Assembly: GCA_000708835.1 (NCBI GenBank)
Contig: DF237025.1
Span: 1 to 64,000 of the forward strand
Length of the DNA: 64,000 nt
From: Klebsormidium nitens
Taxonomy: Eukaryota; Streptophyta; Klebsormidiophyceae; Klebsormidiales; Klebsormidiaceae
Direction of reading: 5' to 3'
This document shows, piece by piece, positions 10,801 to 22,798 of the stretch. The first letter of the stretch is position 1, and the number at the start of each line of letters is the position of its first letter. The translations under genes were made by a program, and so were the position numbers. The notes beneath the pieces are model-generated. The model ran no database searches. It saw only the letters and a program-made list of their open reading frames with translations, and was not told the origin of the DNA.

Positions 10801-13800
10801 TTAGTACCCAGTCCGCTGCTTCTTCCCCGGGCCCTCCTCATCCTCCCCGTACCTCACAAACTCCCCTCCTTCCTCTCCCTTGCTCCGCGCGTCCTTCTTC
10901 GCACTGATCATCTTTTCTATCCTGTGCAGCTCGTTGTTCAACTTCTGCTCCTTGCTTTGCGTCTTTCTCGTCTTGCGCCCGTCGGCCGTTTTTACCCCGA
11001 ACTGGAACGCGGCCTTTGGCGTTGCTTCCCGCTCTAGATGGTACCGGTCGTATTCCTCCTGCGTTTCGAAGTCGTACCGCTGCAACCGCTTCTCGCCCTT
11101 GGCGCCCAAGTCCATCTTGGACTTGTCCTCCTCCTCGTCGCTGCCCTCCAGCACCTCGTGGTTGTACTCCTGCTTAATACGAGTGTCATAAGGTCAGTGA
11201 CATATGCACAGCGGTAGACATTCCCAGCAGCCAACCCTGAAAATCAGCGTAAAGAGGAGAAGACTCAATGCCGGTTATTGACCCATTTCACCCTGTTCAC
11301 AGCTGCCCTCCAGCACCTCGTGGTTGTACTCCTGCGAAAAGCAGAGTTTCAAACTCATTTGTCAGGTCTTTGAATTTAAAGAGACTCCGAATATCGAATC
11401 TTGCGAATGTGGTAGCAAAGAAGACTTGGCGCCACCAAGAATGAAACATATTCATCCGTAGCAGTCGTTTAGTACCTCAAGGTTGCATTTCCAAAAGTAG
11501 TAGAATCTGGATAATCTGGGATCGTGTCACATCTAAGGATCGAAGCTCCTCCGACGAAGACACTGCGAAGTTCTGGGGCGACTTGATCGACGAACAGGGA
11601 TTTGTCTAATCCTCGTGATTGTACTCCCGAGGAAAAGGAGATCGTGCAGAAAATTCGCAGCGCTTTGTGTCGGAGAAGCAGCATTCAGCGACTGAAACTC
11701 TTCGATTGGTGCTCAGCAAAAAGGGCTCTCCTTCTTGATGCTGCCCTTCCAGCGAATCGTTTGCGTTCGAGAACCCCGCAGAGCGAGCAGCTCCTACGCA
11801 GAAACAAGCTCCTTTTGACTGGAACATGAAAAGCAAACTTTCGCAAACCGCAAACAAGCAAAACCAATCGCTCACCCCGTAGCCTGGATAGCACTCCGCG
11901 TACGTGTCTGACACGAACCCGGGGTCCTTCTCCCGCTCATCGCGGTCCCGCTGACGCAGGCTGGCGTCATCTCTTCGGAAAACGGACGCCGCGCCCTTGT
12001 CTTTGTCCGCCTGAGTTAACGGTTGGGGGCCCAGATCTTCCACGGGAACGGGAGGTGCTTCTGGGTAGGCTTCGTAGCCATAGCCATCCCCCTGGGGCGG
12101 GTAAGCTGCGCCGGGGACCGGCCCGTATTGGTAATCTGCACGGAAAGAGAAGGGTAATGGGCAACTCGGAGTAAGCTAGAATGGAAAAAACGTGCGGGGT
12201 TGTCAGGCCCAAGCGGGTGGAAAAGAAGCGTCACGAAAACGTGAGCAATATAGACATGGACACTTGAGTGCTACAACCTTCAGACACTTGGTATCACTCA
12301 GATCTTGCAAGTGCTTACCAAAAACGAGTGACCTCTCAACGGAGTCTGATCTATAAGTTGCAAATACAATCTCTCCTTCAAGAGATGAGCGGATCTCAGA
12401 CGCCGTGCGCTTCATGGCTAGGTGCTCTGAGAAAGATAAGAAGGTGGCAAAAGCTGACGGTCTCGCAGAGTCCGTGTGAAAACTCACTTCCGCTCCCGTA
12501 ACACTGCCGTGATCATTTCAACCCAAAAGATTAACTTACGCCGCTGACGGGCTTTCGCCTCAAGACCGTGATACGCACCCAGGACGGGTTGAAGCAGGCA
12601 TACCAGCCAAAGAAACTAGATCGGAAGAAAGAAAGCAGTTGGGGGCCAATGAAAAGACAACGTGTCCCGCTCCGCTACGCACCTGCTGGCTGCGGATACA
12701 TCTCCGCAGGGGGGTACCCTTGGTAGTACCCTTGCCCCACTTCCGGGTAAGCCATCCCATCGTAACCCCCCGGAGGCGCCTGCGGGCCGTGATCCCCGTA
12801 CTGGGGGGGTACCGCGCCTGCGTCCGGAGGGGGGGGCGGCGGCGGCAGCAGCGCTTCCTCCGGCTGGGGGGCCGGCTTTCCCGGCTCCGCAAAGTACGAC
12901 CCGCGGTCCCCGTTTTCTTGCCCCTCCCCCCCTTTTGCGCTTCCGCCTTTCTCGGGAACTTCTAGGGTGTACTCCCGGCCGGCGTCCTCGAAGATGTCGT
13001 CATCGTCGGCGAGCGAGGGTTTGGGGGGTTTGGCGTGGTTGTTCGTGTCGGTGCGAGGAGACGGCTCCTCGGAATCGCGGGCGGAGGCGCGAAGCTCGGC
13101 CACGCCGGTGGCTGCGTCGGAGGACGTCAGCTTTGCATCAGCATCATTGAACAATTTCTCAACGGCAGCACCGATTTCTTAATCGTAAGGGAGGACAGAA
13201 CAAGCGCGCGATCGTGAATCTTGTAAGGCATGCTTTCAAGCATCCAGGCATCTGGTTGCTACGAGGTCCGGGGTTAGACACAAGGACTAGAGTAGTGAGT
13301 GTTTATTGGTCGGCAAACTTTGCTCGCAGTCGGAAGACGTAATATCGTGTTGAGTCAAGCGAAAGCTTTACCAGTAGCCCATGCGGCCTTTTGAGTTGGT
13401 ACTCTGCGATGACCCGAGTACCTTACTCTCTCAGGCTGGATTTTCGCCATACACGAATCGCTTAACGTTCTGCTGCGGGGCATGAGAGGGAGCACCGCGT
13501 GTTCTGAATAAGTCAAAGAAAAGGTACAAAGATATTCACATGAACGAAATCCTATTGACAAACCGCCTTGGCAGTCTTCAAAGCGCCACCACGCCATGAA
13601 GGCGAGATGTGCTCGAAACTCTTCCACTGCTTTAGCTGGAAAAACACCATCTGAAGAAGCAGCAGAGGTGCTTACGTCTGACGAGGTCCCTGTCCCGCTT
13701 CTTGAGCTTTTTCAGCCCCTTGGCGGACGACCCGAGCCGCAGGTACGACATGACGCGCGAAATGCGGTCCAGCAGCAGCGCGTCCACGCTCGCATCCAGT

Positions 13801-16706
13801 AGATCCTGCGAGGAGGGGAATTCCGGCGAGCCCCGTCAGCAGATTGAACCCCCTAAAATGCACGATTTAATTTGGAATCAAGCTCGACAGAATAAGTCGT
13901 TAGGTCACCTCGAGCCTGACGTGAGGTCAGGAACACAACCCGCGCTTTTTGGCTACTTGCTGATGAGTTAAGTCGGCCCCCAATCAAAAAGACAGATGAA
14001 TTGGCAATCCGGCAGGAAACCAGAAAGTGCTTCAAGACGACTATGCCGTGAATGTTGGCACTCTCGAAAGAACTCTGAGAGAACTCCTAAGTCCTATATG
14101 CCATAGCCACAGAAAGACAAACCAACAATCAGCAATGCATGGGGGGAAATCAGTAAGCCGCACCTGAGGAGCGGGGCAATCAGCCTTGCTGCGGTGAAGG
14201 GTTGTTGGGATGTCCGCCGCAAACTCGTCATCCTGCGAAAGAAAAAGAAACGGTCTTTGATGATGCAAGAAACGAACTGAACCAACTTTGCATAGAGTGC
14301 AAGGAATGAGACGCTCTTGAAGGGACACCTACAGGCTGAAAGCCCAAAATCCATCTGACAATGAAGTTGAACAGGCAGAGCCCCTAAGGAGAATCTGCAC
14401 CGGCCAGTTACTCGAAAGCGCAGCCTGAAGGATAAACGGTATGGAGCCATGGAAGAGCTTCGAAACGAAGTGCGAGGCTAAATAATCAATACGGCAGCGA
14501 TTGGAACCGCAGACATCATAACGTCGTAAAAGAGTCTGACAGGATGGAATGAACAGGGACAAGGGCTTTCCCTGGGGCCCTGAATTCCTAAATAGGAGAA
14601 CGATGTCTCACCAGCTCAAATAAGAACGACGTCCGCCCTGGGAGAAACATCTCGCTCGCCCTGAGATTGCTACGGGTCGGCTTGATAAGCCACTGATAGA
14701 CCGACTTAGCGACGCCCGTCCGGATGTTCATCGCCTTCTCTTCCGCTTCCTTTCGCCGGTGCTCCTTGGCGCGAGCCTTCGCATCGTCCTCGTCCTCTTC
14801 TTGCTCTTCCAGCGACTTTTTCAGCTCACTGCGCACCTGAGAGGTATTGCGCAGACTCAGTGTGTAAGGCTACGGAAAGTCTACCGACTCTTTTGCTGAA
14901 ATGGTTGTTAAACTGTCATAGTAAGGGAAGATGGTACAGCGTATGAGGTAAACGGGTCTGAAACTCTATCCAGGATCCCGCAATTGAAAAAACAATCCAG
15001 AAAGGGAAAATTCCTTGCAGGTTTGAATTGATTGTGGCTGTGGCTGTGCACCTGGGCAAAGGGAACTTTGTTTTCCGCTTTGACTGTCAAACCGAGCAAT
15101 CTGGGCAGAGTAGTATTCGAGCAGGTTCCACAGCGTTGCCTTTAAGCATGAGCAAGCCACCATCTCGCAAATCAAAAGACGTCATTGTACAATCGTTTCT
15201 TAAAAAAAGCATGTGCTGTGCGACTACAAAGTCAGCAGATTCGACGGCCTTCCCACCATCCCAAGAAAGGGAATCGGTGCCCTGTGAGAACAGTCCAAAC
15301 GCTCTGTGCTTCCTTCCCCCGATCGTGATTCCTCACCTTCTGCAGCAGCGCATAGTCGAGCCCCTTCACGAGATGCGTGTGCTCCACATCTCCTCCAAGG
15401 TACTTGGAGTTCTCAATTGAGATCTTGTGCGCGTCCGATGTGTGGATGTCTGAGAAGGTGCCGGGGGCTGGAACAGCGTGAAGGCCCCCCAGCTCAGCGG
15501 AAGCTCCGTCGTAGTCGGGGTTCTGATCCTCCCTACGCTCTTTAGCCCGGTCACGGTAGGCGGATCCTGTGCCGGCGCCAGTTTCTTCGCCCCTAGGGAT
15601 ACAGAGGGTGGTGTGGACAATCAGTAGATCGAACAAAGCCTTAAAGAAGGTTTCAGTTGACCAATCAATATCAGCAATTGAGTTATGCCGTTTGTTTGAG
15701 ACGCAAATTTGTTTGTCAGAAAGACGTTTTTGAAAGGTGTTAAAAAGCATGCCATATTAGACTATGATATTTGAAACTCAAACACAGCCTGGCAGAATGA
15801 GAGGGTGGTAGAACCCAAGCATCTAATTAAGCAAGTTGGAAGTCACTAGATATGCTCAACTCTTATGATCAGAGATGATACTCGGCACACAAGTGATGAT
15901 GCAATTGATGATGCAACTTTGGCTCCAACTAGGATTTACTAGAGCGTAAAGGCAATTTCTGCTGGTAGAGTAGAATCTGCACAGTTCCAATGGAATTCAG
16001 CCCCTTTTGATTGCGAGAGTGAAGGTGCTGAAACATCACGAAGTGGTACAGACACTGGTACCGACACTCGACTGCCCCTTCCGCTTCTGCTGGTGTCAAT
16101 CGTAAAACATAATAAAGAGGATTAAACCTTTTGCACGCTACTCACTCCTTCGGCTTTGGCTGCCACTTCTTCTTGGGTTTCTCTCCATCGCCGCTTGTTC
16201 TCCTTTGGCTGCAAGGTCCACAAACCACTCATCAGATGGAGCATCTTAATCCCCTTCTCGAGGTTGAAACCTGCCTCTCGCAGAAGCATCTTCGGACTTT
16301 CGTGATCTTCACCGACTCCAGAAGGGTCCAACTCCAGAAGGGGAAATTGGCTTAAATCATCAAGAAGCTGATGCTCTTGAAACAGAGAGTACCACAAGAT
16401 AGCTGACATTAGCGCAATGCTTTCACATATTAAAACTTGCGGTTGCTGGTTTCGTTTGCGATAGCAAGCGGAAATAACGTCAGTTTCTAGGCCAGGCAAA
16501 AACGGGCCCTACTTTTTGTGTTTGCCCGCCTTGTCTTCCCCCCTCCTAGGCGTCTCCGCCACCATCCGTCTGAAGTCGTCATTGGAGAGCGGCCTTTCCT
16601 CCTCCGCAGGCGGCTTGCTGTCGCCTGGCCGAGGAGGTGGAGGCAAGGGGTTGGAGATTGGGGCAAAGTCGCCCTCATCGTCCGCGGTCTCGTAGGCTGC
16701 TGGCAT
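10801..16706 (-). CDS. SMU2: SMU2 / RED (IK) spliceosomal protein
   Basis: Nine exons: 16706-16513, 16208-16146, 15592-15337, 14836-14612, 14232-14164, 13805-13676, 13177-12683, 12135-11876 and 11169-10801. Phases close to 686 residues. The start is the ATG of MPAAYETADDEG. Family hallmarks in order: YRDRAKERREDQNPDY, DAHKISIENSKYLGGDVEHTHLVKGLDYALL, VYQWLIKP and EMFLPGR, IPTTLHRSKADCP, RVMSYLRLGSS, an acidic/Pro-rich middle with DDDDIFEDAGREYT, and the conserved tail YAECYPGY...SKMDLGAKG...KAAFQFGVK...DGRKTRK ending in a basic stretch. RED/SMU2 partners SMU1 in the precatalytic spliceosome and affects splice-site choice in plants; that is family knowledge. The weakest join is the AAG acceptor at 13178. 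The intron before the last exon holds decayed copies of that exon's start. It is divergent with XRCC3. Confidence 0.93.
11303..11335 (-). repeat. 33-base copy of SMU2 last-exon start plus acceptor
   Basis: The bases 11303-11335 are identical to 11141-11173, that is, the first 29 bases of the last SMU2 exon plus the GCAG acceptor end. They lie 162 bp upstream in the intron. A more decayed third copy, containing GTACAATCACGAG on the minus strand, lies at about 11,610-11,635. Confidence 0.85.
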
Positions 16707-17788
16707 TGTGGCTTGCTCTCAGAAGAATCTGTTGAATCCAGCCAATTCAAGAAAGACTCAAACTCAATCAATTTGACTTGAGTCTGACTACCCTCTGTCA
16801 CTGAGGTAAGCAAACCTTTTCTGCAAGCTTTGCCGCTGCGCTTGCGGCTTGCAAACTTTTTGCTTCAATCCGCTCTTCCCACCGTACCTACGTCTGGGAG
16901 TGAAGCCACTTCTGGCCGTCTAGCTACCCAGTGCCGCAAAAAGGTCAAAGAACGGAGTTGTAAAAGTGTTCACATGCTACTTCCACGCGCAAGGTGCGTC
17001 AGCATTTTTGAGCCAATTTGACACCCCGGGCACTCTGCTCTTCTCGGTGACGGTCTATAGTTTTCGGTTTAGGGGTATAGGCAGTCCGGTCGACAACCAG
17101 GTGATACTCCAGGGTCAGCTCAACCACGGGTTAAAGCTTCTGAGCTGATACGATATACCGTACGGAGCTTCGGGTCTGGTGTCTTCAACATGCTGTTGCT
17201 TGTTCAGACCCCGGTTTGGTAGTTAACTTGGTAAAAGGTTACTTGTCAGTCATGAAAGGTGGTTAGTATATGCCCGGTGTATGTGAAGGGAGTCGCATGG
17301 GGTCCCTTGGTGCTGAAATTGCCATGACGTGCTACCGCACACGAGACGACGGGATCATCGAAAATCGGCGGCCAACAGTGCCGGCCTGGGTAACACTCGG
17401 CCGGTAACACTTTTACAACTCCGTTCTATGTACTACTTGCGTGCCCCAGTGCCCACTGTACTTCTAGCTGGACTTCTGCCTCTTTTCCGAAAGCGAGCAG
17501 ATTTTCAAAGCTAGTGTCAATTCAGGACCGTGCCAGCTCACTTCGCTGAGACTCAACCCTAGCTTTCCCCAAAACAATCCTCCAGTCTTTACTTGACACT
17601 GATTGAACGTCTCCCTCCAAATGCCTGCTCAAAGCTGCACACAACACGATCGAGGCTCAGAGATTGCTTCACAGTGAGTTCACACAATCTTTGTCAATGG
17701 CTGATCAGTAGTGGCTGGGCCCTCCAGGTGGCGCTCCCAGTTTAGGTGTGCAGGTACCGCCTCTGGGCAATCAATTAGCCCTATAACT
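16707..17788. promoter_or_regulatory. divergent promoter region SMU2 / XRCC3
   Basis: The 1,082 bp between the two start codons must hold both promoters and 5' leaders. It also contains the inverted-repeat element at 16,949-17,427. I cannot name a core promoter motif with confidence. Confidence 0.45.
16949..17427. mobile_element. possible MITE-like element with 22-bp terminal inverted repeats
   Basis: The 22 bases at 16949-16970 (starting AGAACGGAGTTG) are the exact reverse complement of 17406-17427. They bound 479 bp with no open frame of note. Perfect 22-base arms are not expected by chance at this distance. I see no convincing target-site duplication just outside the arms, so element status is not proven. 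It sits inside the SMU2/XRCC3 divergent promoter. Confidence 0.5.
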
Positions 17789-19004
17789 ATGCCCTCGCGT
17801 CCGCCACCACGGCAGACGCTGACCATCGCGGACGTCAGGGAGGTTCTGTCAGTTGGTTGTCAGGTTTTGGACGCTTGTCTGAGGGGTGGTGTGCGCTGTG
17901 GGGATATCACGGAGTTCGTGGGGGAGAGCACTGCTGGCAAGACACAGCTCTGTCTTCAGCTCTTGCTTACTCTACAATCTCAGTACAGTGGTGGGGCAAA
18001 TGCGTTGTACATACACACAGAAGGCCACTATCCTGGCAGGAGACTGCAAGAACTTGCGGTGGTCAGGAGGGATGCGCTGGCCGCAATAGGAGAACCAGGT
18101 GCGTAAGTGACTATCTTTAATCGAAAGGTCGTTCTCCATGAATCTTTTAGGGCAGTGCTTCAACATTTTTACAGCACATGTGCCAGATGGACTTTCACAT
18201 GAACACACGAATTTCCAGTTCGGTGTCTGCGGGCAAAAGCTGGGAGGCCTCAGCATTGCCTCTGCTTCATTGCTTTGTCTTCTTGCTTGAAAAGGCACGC
18301 CTCCAAGAATCAGTGTGTCCTCTCTCTTCTTACCGTTTGCTTAGAAGTGGTCAGAGTCCCAATGCATAGCTCTGTATCCGACAGGTTCTAACAACAGCTT
18401 TTCAATCGACCACATCTTTGTGGAGGCGATTCAGACCCCGGATGAGCTCCTAGACTTTCTGAAAGACCGGCTGCCCAGTCTGCTGCACACCTCAACCAAG
18501 CCCCTCAAGTTGCTCATCATCGACTCAATTGCTGCCCTGTTTCGGACCGAGTATGATAACACTACTGCTGAGCTAGGCCGAAGAACAAAAGTTCTCTTCC
18601 AAGTCGCGAGTCAGTTGAAGAAGTTTGCGGAGAGAGAAGGCGCTGCGGTGGTTATCATCAATCAGGTTGTTGATTTCTTTGAAGCGGCGGATAAGGATTT
18701 CCAAGGTCAGTCGCAGATTGGCAACCTTGAAAGCATGGAAACGTCTGGCCGGAGAGTGGCCCCGGCCCTTGGCTTGGCATGGTCGAATTGTATTTCAACG
18801 CGGATATTCCTATCACGAGTAGGTCAAGTAATGACTCTAGATACCAAGCGAGAAGGTGAAACGGCAGGCTCAAACAAGGTCGAGGAGCCGAAGTCTGTAG
18901 TTCGACGACGAATGCAGGTGGTCTTTTCGCCCTGCTTACCTCCCCAGTCTCGCAATTTCGTTGTAACAACACTTGGCCTGCAAGGCCTTAGACCAGCAAG
19001 CTGA
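17789..19004 (+). CDS. XRCC3: XRCC3, RAD51 paralogue for homologous recombination
   Basis: Two exons, 17789-18098 and 18385-19004, join in phase (donor CAG|GTGCGT, acceptor ACAG) to 309 residues, close to the plant XRCC3 length of about 304. The ATG at 17789 is the first in frame after an upstream stop. Walker A is GESTAGKT at about residues 45-52, just after VLDACLRGGVRCGDITEF. Walker B is LKLLIIDSIAALF. Further family motifs are VVIINQVVDF, SGRRVAPALGLAWSNCI and a C-terminal VFSPCLPP. XRCC3 works with RAD51C to stabilise RAD51 filaments and resolve recombination intermediates in the nucleus; this is family knowledge. It has only one intron, unlike its neighbours. Confidence 0.92.
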
Positions 19005-19938
19005 CTCTTCAAAACATGCATGCTTTTAACTCTTTCCAATCTTTTAGACTGATAATGAAGAGCGTAAAAGTTTTCATAGATGCGGCACGAAGGGCCTAGG
19101 TTCCACGTTTTGATTTGCAGCACCAGTTTAGTCCATATACCGGGAGTTTGCATAGGGGCACTACCGGAAGTCAAGTGTTCATAGACGTACGTTGTCTCTG
19201 ATGACGCAGCACATCCATGATCCCAGAATCCTCAACTTAGCCTATGATATGAGGGCGCACATAATCGTTCAAAATGTGACTGGCACGGGCCTAAGTTACG
19301 TAAGCATTGAAACAGAGCATGATGCTAATCTCTCTGTCATGCAGTGCATGCCGCCCAGTATATAGCCCTCGGTGACTCAATGGTCTATAGTACGCGCACA
19401 TGTTGCTTGGTATATACACTAGCATCCTACTGCGAACCATGACCGAAAGTCCCATGGGCGGGGTGCACCGAATCTTCGGCCGGGGAGCCTATAAGTACGC
19501 GCATGTCGTAGGAAAGATTTTCGAACTATTGGACAGCTAGAGAGTCTTATGCGAATGCTTATATATTGCAGCGGGCACAAACCTTTCAAAAGTATAATGT
19601 CTTTGATGGTCCATTCCCATGAGTGCGCTCATTGCAATTCAATGCATGGACGCAAAGATCTTGATTGCACATCCGCAAGCTTGCATGATCAGCTTCCATG
19701 AGCTCCGTGTCGCGAAAGGCAATCTATGTCGTCAGTAACAAGCGATCCCCCTTTTCCCTGTACGGTTCGCACTTTAGAAGTGTTACGAGCTGCATCAACA
19801 TGTAACCTTCGATCTTTGGTGGCTTCAGAAGGCCTTCATTTGACAGTACACTCTGTATGTGCTGAGACTACTCCTTCAGGCTCCGTAATGACTCTCTGGA
19901 CATTGCTGGGACTCACACAAGAACTTGCACGACCTAAC
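19005..19938. other. convergent intergenic region XRCC3 / ECHIDNA
   Basis: The two genes end towards each other here. The sequence is AT-richer than the exons, with no gene or strong repeat seen. Confidence 0.5.
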
Positions 19939-21746
19939 TTACACACCAAGGGCAGAATTGAAGCTGTGCTGTAGGCCAGCAGCCATTACTTGTTGTGAGA
20001 AGCTCTGAATCTGCTTCTTTGCATCTGGAACAATGGAAGGACATCGTCAGAAACTGGACGACCTCTACTTGATTCCTACTCGAAGGAAGCAGTTAATTAC
20101 GAAAGCATACCTCCAGGATCTACTGGAAGCAAGCAACCACAGACAAAGCGAGCTGAGAAGCAAACGCACAGAGATTACAAAGTGAGACGTCTGGCTTGCA
20201 AGACATTCGTGCAACACTCACACCTTGATCTGCAAGTAATCAACTTCGTGGAATAAAGGGAATCAAACTCAATCGCAGGGGGTTGACCGACCTTTTCGAC
20301 ACTTTGTGAAGCCAATGATGTTCGACACCCCCAGGACCACAGCAACAGCGACGATGAGCAGATAGTCGAACTGGAATTTGATGAGGGCGATCGCTCCAAG
20401 TACGATCCAGAGGGCGGGCTGCAGAACAGATCAAAAAATAGATCACAGATCAATCGACTGTGAGCAATGTCGAAGACGAGGACCCTCCTCGATATTGCAA
20501 TTGGAGAGAAGGCTTCACAGATGCTAAAAACTCAAGCGGGACAGCAGAGGAGCCACCCTACAGGCTTCTAACTTAGCTTGTATACGCGGGATGCATTGCC
20601 TGTGGCAGAAGAATTACTGGCTTACCGTGATATACAAGGTCCACCAAAACAGCCAACCGTCCTTTTTACTTAGCTGCTCCATTGCCTGGGGGAGGAGGCA
20701 GAAGGAAAGTTCAATTCCCAACGCTTGTTCTGAAAGCCCGCCTGATCAGAGCAGGGCAAAGAAGGCGATTGCGGGACACATACTCACTTCTCTGACTCAA
20801 AAACTGCTTGTGAGAACACACAACCTAAACCCCGTCGTGGGTTGCGAATAGCTGGGTAGGAGATACATCGATGAAATTCTTATGAAAGCCGAATCAAGAA
20901 GTTGGGAAACCAGCTGCTGGTGCTTGGGGGTCCGCAGCAGATCTCATATACCAGTGGTAGTGAAGGTGTAAGATGCCCCCCTCACCTGCTGATCCAAGGA
21001 CTCAAAGCGCCACAAGGACTCCCCCTGCTCATCCGTCTCGTTCCACCACCGCATCCCCACCAACCGCCTCCCACTCACGTTCTTTATGGTCCAAAAGTCA
21101 AAGGCTATCAGGACGACACAGATGACGAAATGCAGGATGAAGCTGCTTGTGAAGAGGCTGCAGACGACGTACCACGTCAACGCGGCTCCCTGCACAAGAT
21201 GAAGGTAGCGGGTGGTCACATGATGGTCGTGGAGTCCACCAGAGGAGAGAAAGGGTGCGCAAGCAACTTCACAAGGTCAACAACCCAAGCAGCACAACAG
21301 TGACACCAAGCAATCGTTCCTGGCAGTTTTGTCAAATCTAGTTCGACAAGCAATTTTGGGCGACATCGTTGAAGATGCACATGATACCCTTGTCGTAAGC
21401 AGTGTCAGCAACTTCATCGAATCATCACCTGGCAGCATACCTTGAAAAATACGTGAAAGAAGACGGTCCAGGGATTCCCATAGCCTGTGAGGATCGATTC
21501 TTGAGGAGGCGCAGGAGCATCAGCCTGCAGGGATAACAAGAATCTTTGCCAGCTTTGAAAGCAACTCTGCTTGCCCGCCACCTTTCTGGCGATATACTCA
21601 AGCCAGACTGCATTGAACGCAGATTCAAACGGCACCGAGCAAGCATAGACTCTACGGCTGTGCTTACAGATCTCAGACCTGCGAGCGAGATAAGGTGGCA
21701 ACCTGCTCAACAGTTCTGCTACGAATCGAAGAACAGATCTCACCAT
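19939..21746 (-). CDS. ECH: ECHIDNA / TVP23 trans-Golgi membrane protein
   Basis: Exons 21524-21441, 21189-20986, 20685-20626, 20418-20292 and 20024-19939 join in phase. With a proposed first coding exon that is only the ATG at 21746-21744, followed directly by a GTGAGA donor, the protein is 187 residues; Arabidopsis ECH is 186. Hallmarks: NPWTVFFHVFFK, a membrane segment ending VLIAFDFWTIKNVSGRRLVGMRWWNE, GESLWRFESLDQQ, KKDGWLFWWTLY, then two close hydrophobic helices ending NIIGFTKCRK, and a short tail DAKKQIQSFSQQ. ECH acts with YIP4 proteins in trans-Golgi secretion and cell elongation; this is family knowledge. The donor at 20291 (GTCGGT) is atypical. The ATG-only exon is an inference. 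Divergent with PLP. Confidence 0.9.
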
Positions 21747-22798
21747 GGTGTTCAGAAGCCCAAGTTAATGCACACGGGGTAGCTGAGCCAGCTGCATAAG
21801 AGATATTGACAAGAAGCACTATCCTTCCAACCGCCGTGTGGTTTGGGCCCTCATCAATCGAGCAAGAAGAAGGGTGACTCAAGTTGGCCAATCAATGAAT
21901 CTCTTGTGAAAGGGTCCTTTCTAATCAGCAATCAAATCGCCTTGATCCCGCCCACCACTTCAACTCTTAACCGCTGATCCACGATACGCTGGCAATCGGT
22001 GTGAATGAGTGGAGCCCCAGAAAGAGCTCAGAGTCAAGGTACTTGCACAAGCTCCAGAACTCGATCAAAGAGCCTGCTTGAGAGCCACGGTTACAAAAGA
22101 AGAGCGCCTCCCTGATTAGGGTTGCAACTTGCTTTCACTGTTCAGAACTGGAGTGCTCATCTGATCTGCGGCCAGCCTTAGGCTTGTGCTGGCATCTTCT
22201 ACCGCGGTATAAACGTTCACGCCCCCTCCTCCAGGCTGCATCCCACCTGGCTCTCAATGAAGGTCACGGCTGGCCGTTCGATGCGTCTGCCTATCCATAT
22301 TGGATGTCTCGATTTCAATGCGTCCTTGGCTTCGATTTTGCGTGGGGGCATGCGCTGCAGCCTGCTGCCACCCTCATGCAGCTTTGCTTCTCTGAAGACT
22401 GAGTCTGAGTCTCCGCATGAGGCATGCCATTGCTGTGCTTGAGCTTGGAGTTGAGTTGTGGCGCATAAAAGTTGGTTGTGGGGAGTTGTGCCGGTGAAAG
22501 AGTGCCTTTTCTAGTCACTTGAAGAGCTGGTTAAAGCAGGCAGTGGCGGATGCTGCTGGCGCCAGCCGCCTTATTACGGTTGCTGCGGATGCTCTCTCTG
22601 CCTTTTACTTGCTTTTTGGTCACACCAAGACCGCGTTCATTGGTTTGCCCTCTCTTACCCAGCTCCTCAAGTTCAAGTAAAGGGACTCTTGCGCAAACGA
22701 GGTGTCAGGTTGGCCAGTTTGCAGCAAAAGCTGCAGAGAAAACAAGTTAACTAGGCGCTGGAATCATATTCCATTAGGGCCCGCTTGAGTGGTTGGAC
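21747..22798. promoter_or_regulatory. divergent promoter region ECHIDNA / PLP
   Basis: A 1,052-bp head-to-head spacer that must carry both promoters and leaders. No convincing open frame or repeat is seen. Confidence 0.4.
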
